Of a stretch of DNA of 64,000 bases, positions 25,770 through 34,009 are shown piece after piece (the stretch's first letter is position 1; the number at the start of each line of letters is the position of its first letter). Below the pieces are notes generated by a model. The model searched no databases. It had not been told where the DNA came from and saw only the letters and a program-made list of their open reading frames with translations. Source of the DNA: Streptomyces hyaluromycini (GTDB lineage Bacteria > Actinomycetota > Actinomycetes > Streptomycetales > Streptomycetaceae); NCBI RefSeq assembly GCF_002217755.1, contig NZ_BCFL01000027.1, positions 149,209-213,208 of the forward strand, written 5' to 3'. The position numbers and the translations under genes were made by a program.

Positions 25770-27451
25770 CCCACGACCACGACCTGGTGCTCCGCCCGAC
25801 TCAGGCGCAGACGGCCGCAGCCCTGAACCCGCCCGCCGGCCGCAACGGCGGGGACCTGGTCGTGGAGACCCTGGCCGGGCTCGGCGCGACCACCGTCTTC
25901 GGGCTGCCCGGCCAGCACGCCCTCGGCATGTTCGACGCCCTGCGCCGCTCCTCGCTGCGCTACGTCGGCCTGCGGGTGGAGAACAACGCGGGCTTCGCGG
26001 CGGACGCCTACGGCAGGATCACCGGCGAGGCGGCCCCGCTGCTCCTCTCGACCGGCCCCGGCGCGCTGACCTCGCTGGCCGCGCTGCACGAGGCGGCCTC
26101 CGCCTCCGCCCCCGTCCTGGCCATCAGCAGCCAGATCCCGACCGCCGGCCTCGGCGGCGGACGCCACGGCTACCTGCACGAACTCCCGGACCAGGCGGCC
26201 TCCTTCCGGGGCGTGGTGAAGTCGGTGCACACCGTCCGCACCCAGTCGCAGATCCCGTCCGCGCTCGCTGCCGCCTGGAAGTCGGCGCTGACCGCCCCGC
26301 ACGGCCCGGTGTGGGTGGAGATCCCGCAGGACGTACTCCTCGCGGAGACCGCGCTGCCCGTGGTGACGGCGGTGGACGCGACCCCGGACGAACTCCCCCC
26401 GCGCCCCGAACTGACCGCGGTGGCAGCCGACCTGCTGTCGCATGCGACCCGCCCGGCGGTCATCGCGGGCGGCGGGGTGGTACGGGCGGACGCCTCCGGC
26501 AAGCTGCGGCAGCTGGCCGAGAAGCTGAACGCCCCGGTCGTCACCACCTTCGGCGGCAAGGGCGCGTTCCCCTGGCACCACCCCCTCTCCCTCCAGTCCT
26601 GGCTGGAGGACCGCCACACCACGGACTTCCTGGAGGACGCGGACGTCCTGCTGGTCGTCGGCTCGGGCCTCGGCGAACTCTCCTCGAACTACCACACGTT
26701 CAAGCCACGCGGCCGGGTCGTCCAGATCGAGGCCGACCTCGGCAAACTGGAGTCCAACCACCCCGCCCTCGGCATCCACGCGGACGCCCGCCTCGCGCTC
26801 CAGGCGCTCCTGGAGACGGTGACCCCGCGCGAGGACGACGAGGCGGCGGGCCGGGTGCGGGCCGTGCTCGACCAGGTCGCCGGCCGCATCGCCGCCCAGG
26901 AACTCACCCTGGAACAGGAGGTGCTGGCGTCGGTCCGGCGCGCCCTGCCCGCCGGCTCCCCGTCGTTCTGGGACATGACGATCCTGGCGTACTGGGCCTG
27001 GTCGGCGTTCGACGCCCAGGCGCCGAACCTGATGCACTCCGCCCAGGGGGCGGGCGGCCTCGGCTACGGCTTCCCGGCGGCGCTGGGCGCGGCGGCCGCC
27101 GACCCGACCCGCCCGGTGCTCGCGGTGTCGGGCGACGGCGGCGCCCTCTACTCCGTCGCCGAACTGGCGACGGCACGACAGCACGACCTCCCGGTCACCT
27201 GGCTGATCGTCGACGACGGCGGCTACGGCATCCTGCGCGAGTACATGACCGGCGCCTTCGGCGAGGCCACGGCGACGGAACTGTCCCGCCCCGACTACGT
27301 GGCGCTGGCCGAGTCCTTCGGCGTGCCGGGCGTACGGACGTCCCCCGAGACCCTGGAGACCGACCTGGCGAAGGCGCTCGCCGCGCCGGGCCCCTCGGTG
27401 GTCGTGCTCCCGGCCCTGCTGCGGATGTTCGCGCCGACGCACCTGGGCTGA
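25766..27451 (+). CDS. thiamine-diphosphate enzyme (2-oxo-acid decarboxylase-like)
   Basis: A 561-residue ThDP-dependent enzyme of the acetolactate synthase/2-oxo-acid decarboxylase family. Cofactor-activating E72 lies in LRVENNAGFAADAYGR; the diphosphate-Mg motif starts GDGGALYSVAELATARQ and ends with LIVDDGGYGILR. The middle domain (~190-330) is of the FAD/CoA-type Rossmann fold. The GTG start overlaps the agmatinase stop (GTGA), so the proteins are made together. AruI, the 2-ketoarginine decarboxylase of the arginine transaminase pathway, is of this family and acts upstream of guanidinobutyrase; that match is inference, with an acetolactate-synthase-like activity as the alternative. Confidence 0.85.
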   Translation: MTHDHDLVLRPTQAQTAAALNPPAGRNGGDLVVETLAGLGATTVFGLPGQHALGMFDALRRSSLRYVGLRVENNAGFAADAYGRITGEAAPLLLSTGPGALTSLAALHEAASASAPVLAISSQIPTAGLGGGRHGYLHELPDQAASFRGVVKSVHTVRTQSQIPSALAAAWKSALTAPHGPVWVEIPQDVLLAETALPVVTAVDATPDELPPRPELTAVAADLLSHATRPAVIAGGGVVRADASGKLRQLAEKLNAPVVTTFGGKGAFPWHHPLSLQSWLEDRHTTDFLEDADVLLVVGSGLGELSSNYHTFKPRGRVVQIEADLGKLESNHPALGIHADARLALQALLETVTPREDDEAAGRVRAVLDQVAGRIAAQELTLEQEVLASVRRALPAGSPSFWDMTILAYWAWSAFDAQAPNLMHSAQGAGGLGYGFPAALGAAAADPTRPVLAVSGDGGALYSVAELATARQHDLPVTWLIVDDGGYGILREYMTGAFGEATATELSRPDYVALAESFGVPGVRTSPETLETDLAKALAAPGPSVVVLPALLRMFAPTHLG

Positions 27452-27458
27452 CGGCGGC

Positions 27459-28442
27459 TCAGGGAACCGGGGCCGCCGGCCGCTTGGCGCCCTGCAGCAG
27501 CGCAGCTCCGAGCGGGGTGAGCGTGTGCAGGACGCTGGTGCCGTAGCGGAGGCTGCTGATGAGTCCGGCGTCCCGCAGGGCCGCGATGTGCTGGCTCACC
27601 GTGGGCGCCGACACCCCGGCCAGCCGGGCCAGTTCGCCGGTGGTCGCGCCCGGCACGATACCGCGCAGCACCCGGGCCCGGGTCCGGCCCAGCAGCGCGC
27701 CGAGCGGCCGGTCGACGGCGGGCGGCCGCGCCTCGCGCAGCAGGGGATAGACCAGCACGGGCGGCAGCGTCGAGTCGGCCAGCGCGATCGGACAGCCCCA
27801 GCAGAAGTACGACGGCACCAGGGTCAGTCCCCGCCCGTCCAGCCTGAGGTCGCGGTCCACCGGATAGTGCACATGGAGCACCGGCGCCTCCCAGCGCAGG
27901 TGCGGTCCCAGCCCGTCGAGCAGCCCGTCCGTCCCGTCGGCCAGGAGTGTCCGCCCCCGGACCGACCGGTCCGCCTCCACCCTGGCCAGCACGCGCTCCC
28001 GGAAGGGCGCCACGGCGACGTCGTAGTACCGCCGCATGGCCGCCGCCACGTCCTGACGTGTCTCGCGTTCCAGGAGCCGCGGTGCCCAGGGCGGCGCCGC
28101 GACCTCCGCGAAGCGCACCATCTCGTGGCGTACCCGGTCGACGGGGGTGTCCACGATCGCCGCCAGTCCGGCCGTGAGGCCCTGGGCGCCTTCCGGCGGG
28201 GTCAGGAAGTCCGGGAAGTAGGCGGATCTCGGGAAGAGGGGCAGCAGGAGGTGGCGTAAGACCCCCTCCAGACCCTCGTCCGCCAGCCGGACGCGGGTGG
28301 TCCGGTACCACTCCGCGTGTGCGCTGCGCCCCTGCTGGGTCTGGAACCGGTGCAGGCTCAGGGTGATCTCCCAGAGCGGATCAGGCTCGGACGCCAGCCG
28401 GGTGCGGGCCAGATCGGCCTCGGTGAAATGGATGCGCAGCAT
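27459..28442 (-). CDS. DUF5937/ArsR-type winged-helix regulator
   Basis: A 327-residue protein whose C-terminal ~75 residues are an ArsR-type winged helix: LGRTRARVLRGIVPGATTGELARLAGVSAPTVSQHIAALRDAGLIS, followed by a short wing (YGTSVLHTLT). The N-terminal ~240 residues begin MLRIHFTEADLARTRLA and match the large uncharacterised domain that precedes this helix in many actinobacterial regulators. No metal-binding cysteine pattern is evident apart from CWGCP at about 215. It ends 7 bp from the convergent ThDP gene and is divergent from an I36 gene. Target unknown. Confidence 0.8.
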   Translation of the reverse strand: MLRIHFTEADLARTRLASEPDPLWEITLSLHRFQTQQGRSAHAEWYRTTRVRLADEGLEGVLRHLLLPLFPRSAYFPDFLTPPEGAQGLTAGLAAIVDTPVDRVRHEMVRFAEVAAPPWAPRLLERETRQDVAAAMRRYYDVAVAPFRERVLARVEADRSVRGRTLLADGTDGLLDGLGPHLRWEAPVLHVHYPVDRDLRLDGRGLTLVPSYFCWGCPIALADSTLPPVLVYPLLREARPPAVDRPLGALLGRTRARVLRGIVPGATTGELARLAGVSAPTVSQHIAALRDAGLISSLRYGTSVLHTLTPLGAALLQGAKRPAAPVP

Positions 28443-28686
28443 GACGGCCCCCCCGTCCGGCCCCCCGTTGTGGCCGCGCGAGTCATCATGGCCGCCGCCG
28501 GACACGGCTGACAACACCCGTCACAGATGTTATTCGGACATGTGCTCGTGCGTCCGTGGATCACATGATGTGCCGGATTTATGTCGCTGACCTGGGCTTT
28601 TCGGCCGTGGCCGCAAAGCATGGGAAATCGGGCGGACCGCTGCCAGTGTGGTGCGGGTCAGCCCGAGACCGACAGGAAGGAATGTC

Positions 28687-29139
28687 ATGTCTATGGCACT
28701 ACGGCCCAGGTGGACCCGGTCACGCAGGGCGTTGGCGGCGACCGCCGGCCTGGCCGCCGCGCTCGCCGTCGGCGGAGTCGTCACGGCGTCCCCGGCGTCG
28801 GCCGACACCAACTGCGAGCTCGGCTATCACTGTGTGTTCTACCTCGGCTACGACAGCGCCAGGCACCTGTACTACAACAGCGACCCCAACTTCACGAACG
28901 ACCAGTTCGACAACGTTCGGTACGGCACCAGCGGCCAAAACCAGTACGTCAACGACAACATCTATTCCGCCAGCAACCACACCAGCACCAGCTACTACTC
29001 GAGGTACTACCTGAACATCAACTACACCGGCGGCATGCTCTTCTGCGTCAAGCCCGGCAGCGAGATCGAAGACCTGGCCGCCGCGGTGCCGTCCAGCTCT
29101 CTCTCGCTGACGACCTCGAACCCGGGCGGCTGCTACTGA
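28687..29139 (+). CDS. secreted peptidase-inhibitor I36-family protein
   Basis: A 150-residue exported protein. A signal peptide of about 39 residues (RRALAATAGLAAALAVGGVV ... SPASA) precedes the mature part, which starts DTNCELGYHCVFYLGYD, the cysteine-bearing opening typical of the beta/gamma-crystallin-like I36 family (Streptomyces metalloproteinase inhibitor relatives). Four cysteines are present in all. The middle is rich in Asn, Tyr and Ser. Whether it inhibits a protease is not shown by sequence. ATG 28687 follows AGGAAGGA. A 26-bp palindrome follows the gene. Confidence 0.8.
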   Translation: MSMALRPRWTRSRRALAATAGLAAALAVGGVVTASPASADTNCELGYHCVFYLGYDSARHLYYNSDPNFTNDQFDNVRYGTSGQNQYVNDNIYSASNHTSTSYYSRYYLNINYTGGMLFCVKPGSEIEDLAAAVPSSSLSLTTSNPGGCY

Positions 29140-29154
29140 CCTGGGCCATGTCGT

Positions 29155-29180
29155 GGATCCGGCGGCGCGCCGCCGGATCC
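29155..29180. terminator. 26-bp perfect palindrome (possible terminator or attenuator)
   Basis: A perfect dyad of 13-base arms (GGATCCGGCGGCG and its complement) lies 15 bp after the I36 stop and 24 bp before the next start. In RNA it would be a very stable hairpin with a minimal loop. It may end transcription or limit read-through to the downstream gene. Confidence 0.6.
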
Positions 29181-29203
29181 TCCGTGCCGGGAGGAGGAAA
29201 ACC

Positions 29204-30076
29204 TTGGTCACGCGCAAGATCGCTGTACTCACGACCGCCGTGGTGGTCGTCGTCGCCTGTGCCGCCTGGGTGTACGCCGGCCGGTCCGGTCCGTCTGGGC
29301 CCGCCGGCCGGCAGCCGGGGCCGGACATGGCCCGCCTGAGCGCCCGCCTGCCCTTCTACCCGCTCCTGCACGCGCCCAGCGAGCGGCAGTGGAGGATCGA
29401 CGAGGCGGAACGGCAGCTGGCCATCACGTGCATGGCCGACCGCGGCTACCGGTACGCGCCGGCCGCCATTTCCCGGCCGAGCGAGGCGACCGTCGACCAT
29501 CCGCTGCCGTTCGGCCTGGAGTCGCTCGCCACCGCCGCGGCCGCCCCCGGGCCCGCCGCCTCGGAAAAGCAGGAGAGCAAGGCGTTCTTCGCCGCGCTCT
29601 ACGGTTCCGACGACCGTCGTATCTCCGCCCGGGGCAAGACCATCAAGGTGTCCTGGCCGGCCACCGGCTGCCAGGCACTGGCCGAGAAGCGGCTGCTGGG
29701 CTCCCAGCGCCTGCGCTGGCTCCAGGTGACCATCCAGCTCGGCGAGGGCGAGCAGCAGGCTCGCAAGAACCTGGACAAGGACCCGGCCTTCCGCGCGGCC
29801 GACGCCCGCTGGGCGCGCTGCATGCGGGCCGCCGGAGTCGAGACGGACGACCCGGTCCGCCTGCTCAACAGCCTCCCCCGCGACACCGACTTCGCCACCA
29901 GCCCGGTCGCCAAGGCCGACATCCGCTGCAAGTCCGACACCGACTACCTGCGTACGGCCTACACCAGACTGGCCGTCGTCCAGCGCGCCTGGCTCGACGC
30001 GCACCCCGCGGTTCTCGCGACCTGGCGGTCCCTGATGCAACGTCAGGACAGGGTCGCGAGAGAGGTCCTCGGGTGA
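29204..30076 (+). CDS. membrane-anchored hypothetical protein
   Basis: A 290-residue protein with one N-terminal hydrophobic segment (KIAVLTTAVVVVVACAAWVY), then a long extracytoplasmic part with several cysteines (ITCMADRGY, ATGCQAL, RWARCMRAAG, IRCKSD). CMADRGY and WARCMRAAG-type blocks recur in a family of streptomycete envelope proteins of unknown role. The Cys within the hydrophobic segment is not in a clean lipobox. TTG 29204 was chosen because GAGGAGG lies directly upstream. It is separated from the I36 gene by the strong palindrome, so read-through may be partial. Confidence 0.65.
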   Translation: MVTRKIAVLTTAVVVVVACAAWVYAGRSGPSGPAGRQPGPDMARLSARLPFYPLLHAPSERQWRIDEAERQLAITCMADRGYRYAPAAISRPSEATVDHPLPFGLESLATAAAAPGPAASEKQESKAFFAALYGSDDRRISARGKTIKVSWPATGCQALAEKRLLGSQRLRWLQVTIQLGEGEQQARKNLDKDPAFRAADARWARCMRAAGVETDDPVRLLNSLPRDTDFATSPVAKADIRCKSDTDYLRTAYTRLAVVQRAWLDAHPAVLATWRSLMQRQDRVAREVLG

Positions 30077-30121
30077 CAGGGGAGATGCCGCCGAGGCGCC
30101 CGGCCCGGTAGGGCGACGGAC

Positions 30122-30478
30122 TCAGCAGCCGCCCGCCCCCACCCCGTCGATCCGGCCGCCGAAGTCGCCGAGGTACTGGGAGCGCCAGTCGCCGTTGAAG
30201 ACGTCGCGCTTCTCGGTCGGGGACCAGTTGACGAGGCAGGCGCGGGTGGAGGCGACGAAGGAGCCGACGTGGTCGTGGAGGTTCGGCGGCATGTCGCGGT
30301 AGCCGCTGCGGGCCGTCCACTCCCAGTAGTCGCCGCCGAAGCCCTCGCCGCTCCAGAAGCACACCGAGCCGTCGGGACAGGAGGGGGCGGCGGCCGCGTG
30401 TGCGGAGGCGCTCTGCGCGGGCGCCACCAGGGCGGTCAGGGCGAGGGCGGCGGCGAGGGACCAGGAACGAAGCTTCAC
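30122..30478 (-). CDS. secreted peptidase-inhibitor I36-family protein
   Basis: A 118-residue exported protein: signal peptide to about residue 26 (KLRSWSLAAALALTALVAPA ... SASA), then SCPDGSVCFWSGEGFGGDYWEW, the crystallin-like I36 opening, and a C-terminal Cys pair (RACLVNW ... GAGGC). The GTG at 30478 follows GGAGAG; the open frame upstream is proline-rich and not translated. It is the second I36-type protein in 2 kb and converges with the membrane-anchored gene. Inhibitory function is not demonstrable here. Confidence 0.78.
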   Translation of the reverse strand: MKLRSWSLAAALALTALVAPAQSASAHAAAAPSCPDGSVCFWSGEGFGGDYWEWTARSGYRDMPPNLHDHVGSFVASTRACLVNWSPTEKRDVFNGDWRSQYLGDFGGRIDGVGAGGC

Positions 30479-30616
30479 GGGACTCTCCGGAGAAGGGAGT
30501 TGGGGACGCCCCGGCGGAACTGCCGGGGCGCCCCCATGCTGCTGGGCGGTCACTCGGACACGCCCGAGCCCAAGATCGACTTCACCTGTGTGAGGTAAGT
30601 AGTACGACCGGCTCCT

Positions 30617-31423
30617 CTACCAGATCGCGTCCACCCACTCCGGGTGGTCGATGAACGGGTTCCGGTTGTGCTGGTAGGTGTCGTAGATGACCTGGTTGCG
30701 GTTCTCCTCGAAGGAGTCCGGCGGGTCCTCGTCGTTCCACTGCTTGAGGACCGAGAGCTTGCCGATGTACGGGTTGGAGCCGTTGCCGACCTTGTCGTCC
30801 GGCTCCAGGTCCGCGAACCCGTCGTCGCCCTCGTAGCGGACGGCCATGTAGAGGATCATGCGGGCCACGTCGCCCTTGACCGCGTCGCGCGGCTCGAAGG
30901 AGTCCGAGTCGACCTTGCTGCCGCCGCTGTTGGTGAAGGTGGAGCCGCCCTCGTCGAAGTCGAGGTTGCCGCGCTTGCCGTTGACCGCCACGTCCTCGGG
31001 ACGGATGTGGTGCAGGTCCGTGCCCGGACCGGTGGACGTGGTGAGGTCGCCGTGCGAGATCGCCCACACGTGCTCACGGTTCCAGTCGCCGCTGTCACCG
31101 CCGTTGAGGGACTTGCTGCGCGAGATGCCCGAGTACAGCAGGATCACGTTGCTGCTGTTGTTCGGGTCCTGGTCGGTCTTCTTCAGGGCGTCCCAGAGGG
31201 CCGAGTACGACAGCTTGGTGACGTTGGCGCTGATGATCGTGTGCAGGGACGACTTGAGGCTCGTACCCGTCTTGCCGATCGCGTTCTTGTAGTACGTCGA
31301 GTCGTACGCGGTCGTGGTGGCGGAGGCCGGAGTCGCCGTCAGCGCGGGGGCGGTGAGGCCCACCAGGACGGCTGCGGTCGTCAGGGCCACCGACTTCCAG
31401 CGCCGGATGTGTGTCGCCAGCAT
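30617..31423 (-). CDS. secreted endonuclease I family protein
   Basis: A 268-residue exported nuclease of the EndA/endonuclease I family. A signal peptide (HIRRWKSVALTTAAVLVGLT ... PASA) precedes the mature part. The catalytic betabeta-alpha-metal motif is GDWNREHVWAISHGD, followed by TDLHHIRPEDVAVNGKRGN; the His of REHVW and Asn of VNGKRGN are the usual active-site residues. It would degrade extracellular DNA or RNA, for phosphate and nucleoside recovery or during programmed lysis. ATG 31423 begins the signal peptide. It is transcribed in the same direction as GT39 but separated by a terminator. Confidence 0.9.
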   Translation of the reverse strand: MLATHIRRWKSVALTTAAVLVGLTAPALTATPASATTTAYDSTYYKNAIGKTGTSLKSSLHTIISANVTKLSYSALWDALKKTDQDPNNSSNVILLYSGISRSKSLNGGDSGDWNREHVWAISHGDLTTSTGPGTDLHHIRPEDVAVNGKRGNLDFDEGGSTFTNSGGSKVDSDSFEPRDAVKGDVARMILYMAVRYEGDDGFADLEPDDKVGNGSNPYIGKLSVLKQWNDEDPPDSFEENRNQVIYDTYQHNRNPFIDHPEWVDAIW

Positions 31424-31505
31424 AAAGAGTTTCCCATCTACGCGGGTTGATGAGGCGGCAAGAAGGAGGGTGACATGAACATGAGGACGTACAGGTAAAC
31501 GGGAC

Positions 31506-31542
31506 GTAAAAAGAGGCCCCCGACCGTGTGGTCGGGGGCCTC
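31506..31542 (-). terminator. rho-independent terminator of the GT39 gene
   Basis: A 13-bp perfect stem (GAGGCCCCCGACC / GGTCGGGGGCCTC) with a GTGT loop; on the minus strand it is followed by a run of five Ts. It lies 16 bp after the GT39 stop codon. Confidence 0.9.
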
Positions 31543-31557
31543 GGTGCTGCCGGTGCG

Positions 31558-33897
31558 TCAGCTGACGTCCGACGGGTCCAGCCGGTAGAGCGTGGAGGTG
31601 GTGCTCTGCGAGGAAGAGGAGGAGGACGAGGAAGAGGAAGAAGAAGAGGACGAGGAGCTGGAGCCCGAACCGGAGCTGCTCGTCGTGCTCTTGCTGTACG
31701 CGCTCTCCTTCACCGCCGTGCCGTTCTTCTCCACCCACGCGGTCACCTGGGAGCTGAGGGTGTTGTTGCCGCCCATGCCCATGCCGCCGCTGCCGACCTG
31801 GATGTAGTGCAGCTTGCCCGCCTTCACCAGTTCCTTCAGCTTGGCGACGGTCATCGCGTTGTCGGACCCGGTGAAGCCCCACATGGAGATGACGGGCTCG
31901 TTCGAGCTCAGCTCGATCTGCGACGCGGACTGCGAGTTGGAGACGGCCAGCAGCCAGGTGGCGCCGTCCATGTGCTTCTTGAGGTAGGCGATCAGGTCGC
32001 TGCTCACGCTGCCGCCCATGCCACCGCCGCCGCCGAAGCCGCCGCCCGCCGCACGACCGGTGCCGGTGCCGGTGCCGCTGCCCGTTCCGGTTCCGCCGGG
32101 AGCCTCGCCGCCGCCGAAGCCGCCGCTCGGCAGTTCACCGGTGCCGCCGCCGGGCGTCACCTGGCCGTTGCCGCCGCCGGGAGCCTGGCCGTTCGTGCCG
32201 CCGGTCGGGGCCTCGCCGTTCATGCCGCCGGGGAAGCCGCCGCCGGCCTCGGTGTTCTGCCCGCCCTGGCCGCCCTGCTGGGTGCCGCCCGGCAGCTCGC
32301 CGCCGCCCGGGAAGCCGCCCCGGGTGCCGCCACCGCCGCCGGGTCCGCCGCCGAAGCCGCTGCCCGTCGAGGGGCCCGCGGTCGGGTTCGTGCCGCCGCG
32401 CATGCCGCCGCCGCTGCTGCTGCCGAACGGCAGGGTCGCCGCGTACGCCGTCGGACCCGCGAGCGCCGCGATCACGGCCGCCGCCAGGGAGGCCGCCAGC
32501 AGCCGGGCCTTGTTGCCGGAGCGGAAGAGGATCATGCCCACGATGCCGGCCACGGTCAGCACGCCGATCGCCGGCCACAGCCAGGTGTTCCAGCCGGAGG
32601 CGCGGCGCAGCAGCACGATCGCCCAGATGCCGGTGACGCCGAAGGCGGCCGGGAGGACCCAGATCCACCGCTTGTCGGTGCGGAACGCCTCCAGCAGCAT
32701 CACGCCACCGCCGCCGCACAGCACCGCGATGCCGGGGGCGAGCGCGGTCGTGTAGTAGGGGTGCATGGTGCCCTGGGCGGTCGCGAAGATCACGTAGTGC
32801 AGGAGGGTCCAGCCGCCCCACAGGACCAGCGCCATCCGCTTCAGGTCGGTGCGCGGGGCGCGGCCGCACAGCACCAGGCCGCCGATCAGGGCGATCGCGG
32901 AGAAGGGGAGCAGCCAGGAGATCTGGCCGCCGAGGATGGAGTTGAACATGCGGCCGAGGCCCGCGGAGCCGGAGAAGCCGCCGCCTCCGCCACCGCCGCC
33001 CGCGCCGTTGCCCTCGCCGCCGAAGACGCGGCCGAGACCGTCGTAGCCCATGATCAGGTTCCAGGCGGAGCCGTCCGTGGAACCGCCGATGTACGGCCGA
33101 TCGGAGGCCGGGACCAGGGAGACGGCGATCGCCCACCAGAAGCTGGAGACGGCCAGGACGACCGCTGCAAGGGCCAGGTTGACGGCCCGCTTGGCCCAGG
33201 TGGCCTTCGACGCGTAGAGGTAGAGCGCGAAGACGGCCGGGAGCGCGATCCAGCCCGCGAGCAGCTTGGTGTTGAAGGCGAGACCGAAGCAGGCCGCCGA
33301 GCCGAGCAGCGGCAGCAGCTTCTCGTCACGGGTGGCGCGGAAGGCGAGCGCCGCACCCGACACCATGAGGAAGACGAGGATGGTGTCCGGGTTGTTGTCG
33401 CGGTTGATGGCGACGGTGATCGGGGTCAGTGCCAGCACCAGCGCGGCGACGGTCGCCGCCCCGTGACCCCACACCCGCTTCACGGTGGAGTGCAGGATCC
33501 AGATCGTGGCGAGCGCGACCACGACCTCGGGCGCCATCATCTGCCAGGTGCCGAAGCCGAAGATGCGGCAGGACAGGCCCATGACCATGAGCGCGAACGG
33601 CGGTTTGTCGACGGTCAGGAAGTTGCCGGGGTCCAGCGAACCGAAGAACCAGGCCTTCCAGCTCTTCGTGCCGGCCCAGATCGCTCCGCTGTAGAAGGTG
33701 TTCATGTCGGAACCGGAGAGGTTCCAGGAGTAGAGCACCGCCGCCAGGACCAGGATCGCGATCAACGCGGGCAGCGACCAGCGTGGCGCCTTGTCCGGCT
33801 GGGGAGCCGCGGGGGCGGGCGTGGGGGACGCCGTGGGCGGGCCCCAGTCGGGGGACACGGGCGTGTGGGGGACGGGATCGGTGGCAGATGTCACCAT
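31558..33897 (-). CDS. GT39-family membrane glycosyltransferase
   Basis: A 779-residue membrane protein of the ArnT/PMT-like GT-C glycosyltransferase class, probably using a polyprenyl-phosphate sugar on the outer face of the membrane. About 12 membrane segments fill residues ~40-510. The first loop has NTFYSGAIWAGTKSWKAWFFG and the acidic pair DPGNFLTVDKPPFAL expected in the active site. Residues ~520-640 are a Gly/Pro/Thr-rich linker, then a folded domain (VSSDLIAYLKKHMDGATWLLAV) and a C-terminal run of about 20 serines. The tail is low-complexity and likely variable. ATG 33897 begins the protein; the frame upstream looks non-coding. Confidence 0.85.
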   Translation of the reverse strand: MVTSATDPVPHTPVSPDWGPPTASPTPAPAAPQPDKAPRWSLPALIAILVLAAVLYSWNLSGSDMNTFYSGAIWAGTKSWKAWFFGSLDPGNFLTVDKPPFALMVMGLSCRIFGFGTWQMMAPEVVVALATIWILHSTVKRVWGHGAATVAALVLALTPITVAINRDNNPDTILVFLMVSGAALAFRATRDEKLLPLLGSAACFGLAFNTKLLAGWIALPAVFALYLYASKATWAKRAVNLALAAVVLAVSSFWWAIAVSLVPASDRPYIGGSTDGSAWNLIMGYDGLGRVFGGEGNGAGGGGGGGGFSGSAGLGRMFNSILGGQISWLLPFSAIALIGGLVLCGRAPRTDLKRMALVLWGGWTLLHYVIFATAQGTMHPYYTTALAPGIAVLCGGGGVMLLEAFRTDKRWIWVLPAAFGVTGIWAIVLLRRASGWNTWLWPAIGVLTVAGIVGMILFRSGNKARLLAASLAAAVIAALAGPTAYAATLPFGSSSGGGMRGGTNPTAGPSTGSGFGGGPGGGGGTRGGFPGGGELPGGTQQGGQGGQNTEAGGGFPGGMNGEAPTGGTNGQAPGGGNGQVTPGGGTGELPSGGFGGGEAPGGTGTGSGTGTGTGRAAGGGFGGGGGMGGSVSSDLIAYLKKHMDGATWLLAVSNSQSASQIELSSNEPVISMWGFTGSDNAMTVAKLKELVKAGKLHYIQVGSGGMGMGGNNTLSSQVTAWVEKNGTAVKESAYSKSTTSSSGSGSSSSSSSSSSSSSSSSSSQSTTSTLYRLDPSDVS

Positions 33898-34009
33898 CCC
33901 ACCATGCAGAGGGCCGATGGGCGCGGGCTGTGCCGATCCTGGGTGCAGCCTGTGGGTGGATGAGATGTCGGTAAGAGGGCGGCCGGCGCGGCCGCCCTCC
34001 ACGAGGGGG

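Noticed and set aside
29155..29180. Engineered linker
   Set aside because: The palindrome contains BamHI and AscI-like sites, but the flanks are ordinary chromosomal sequence and a perfect GC-rich dyad is a natural hairpin.
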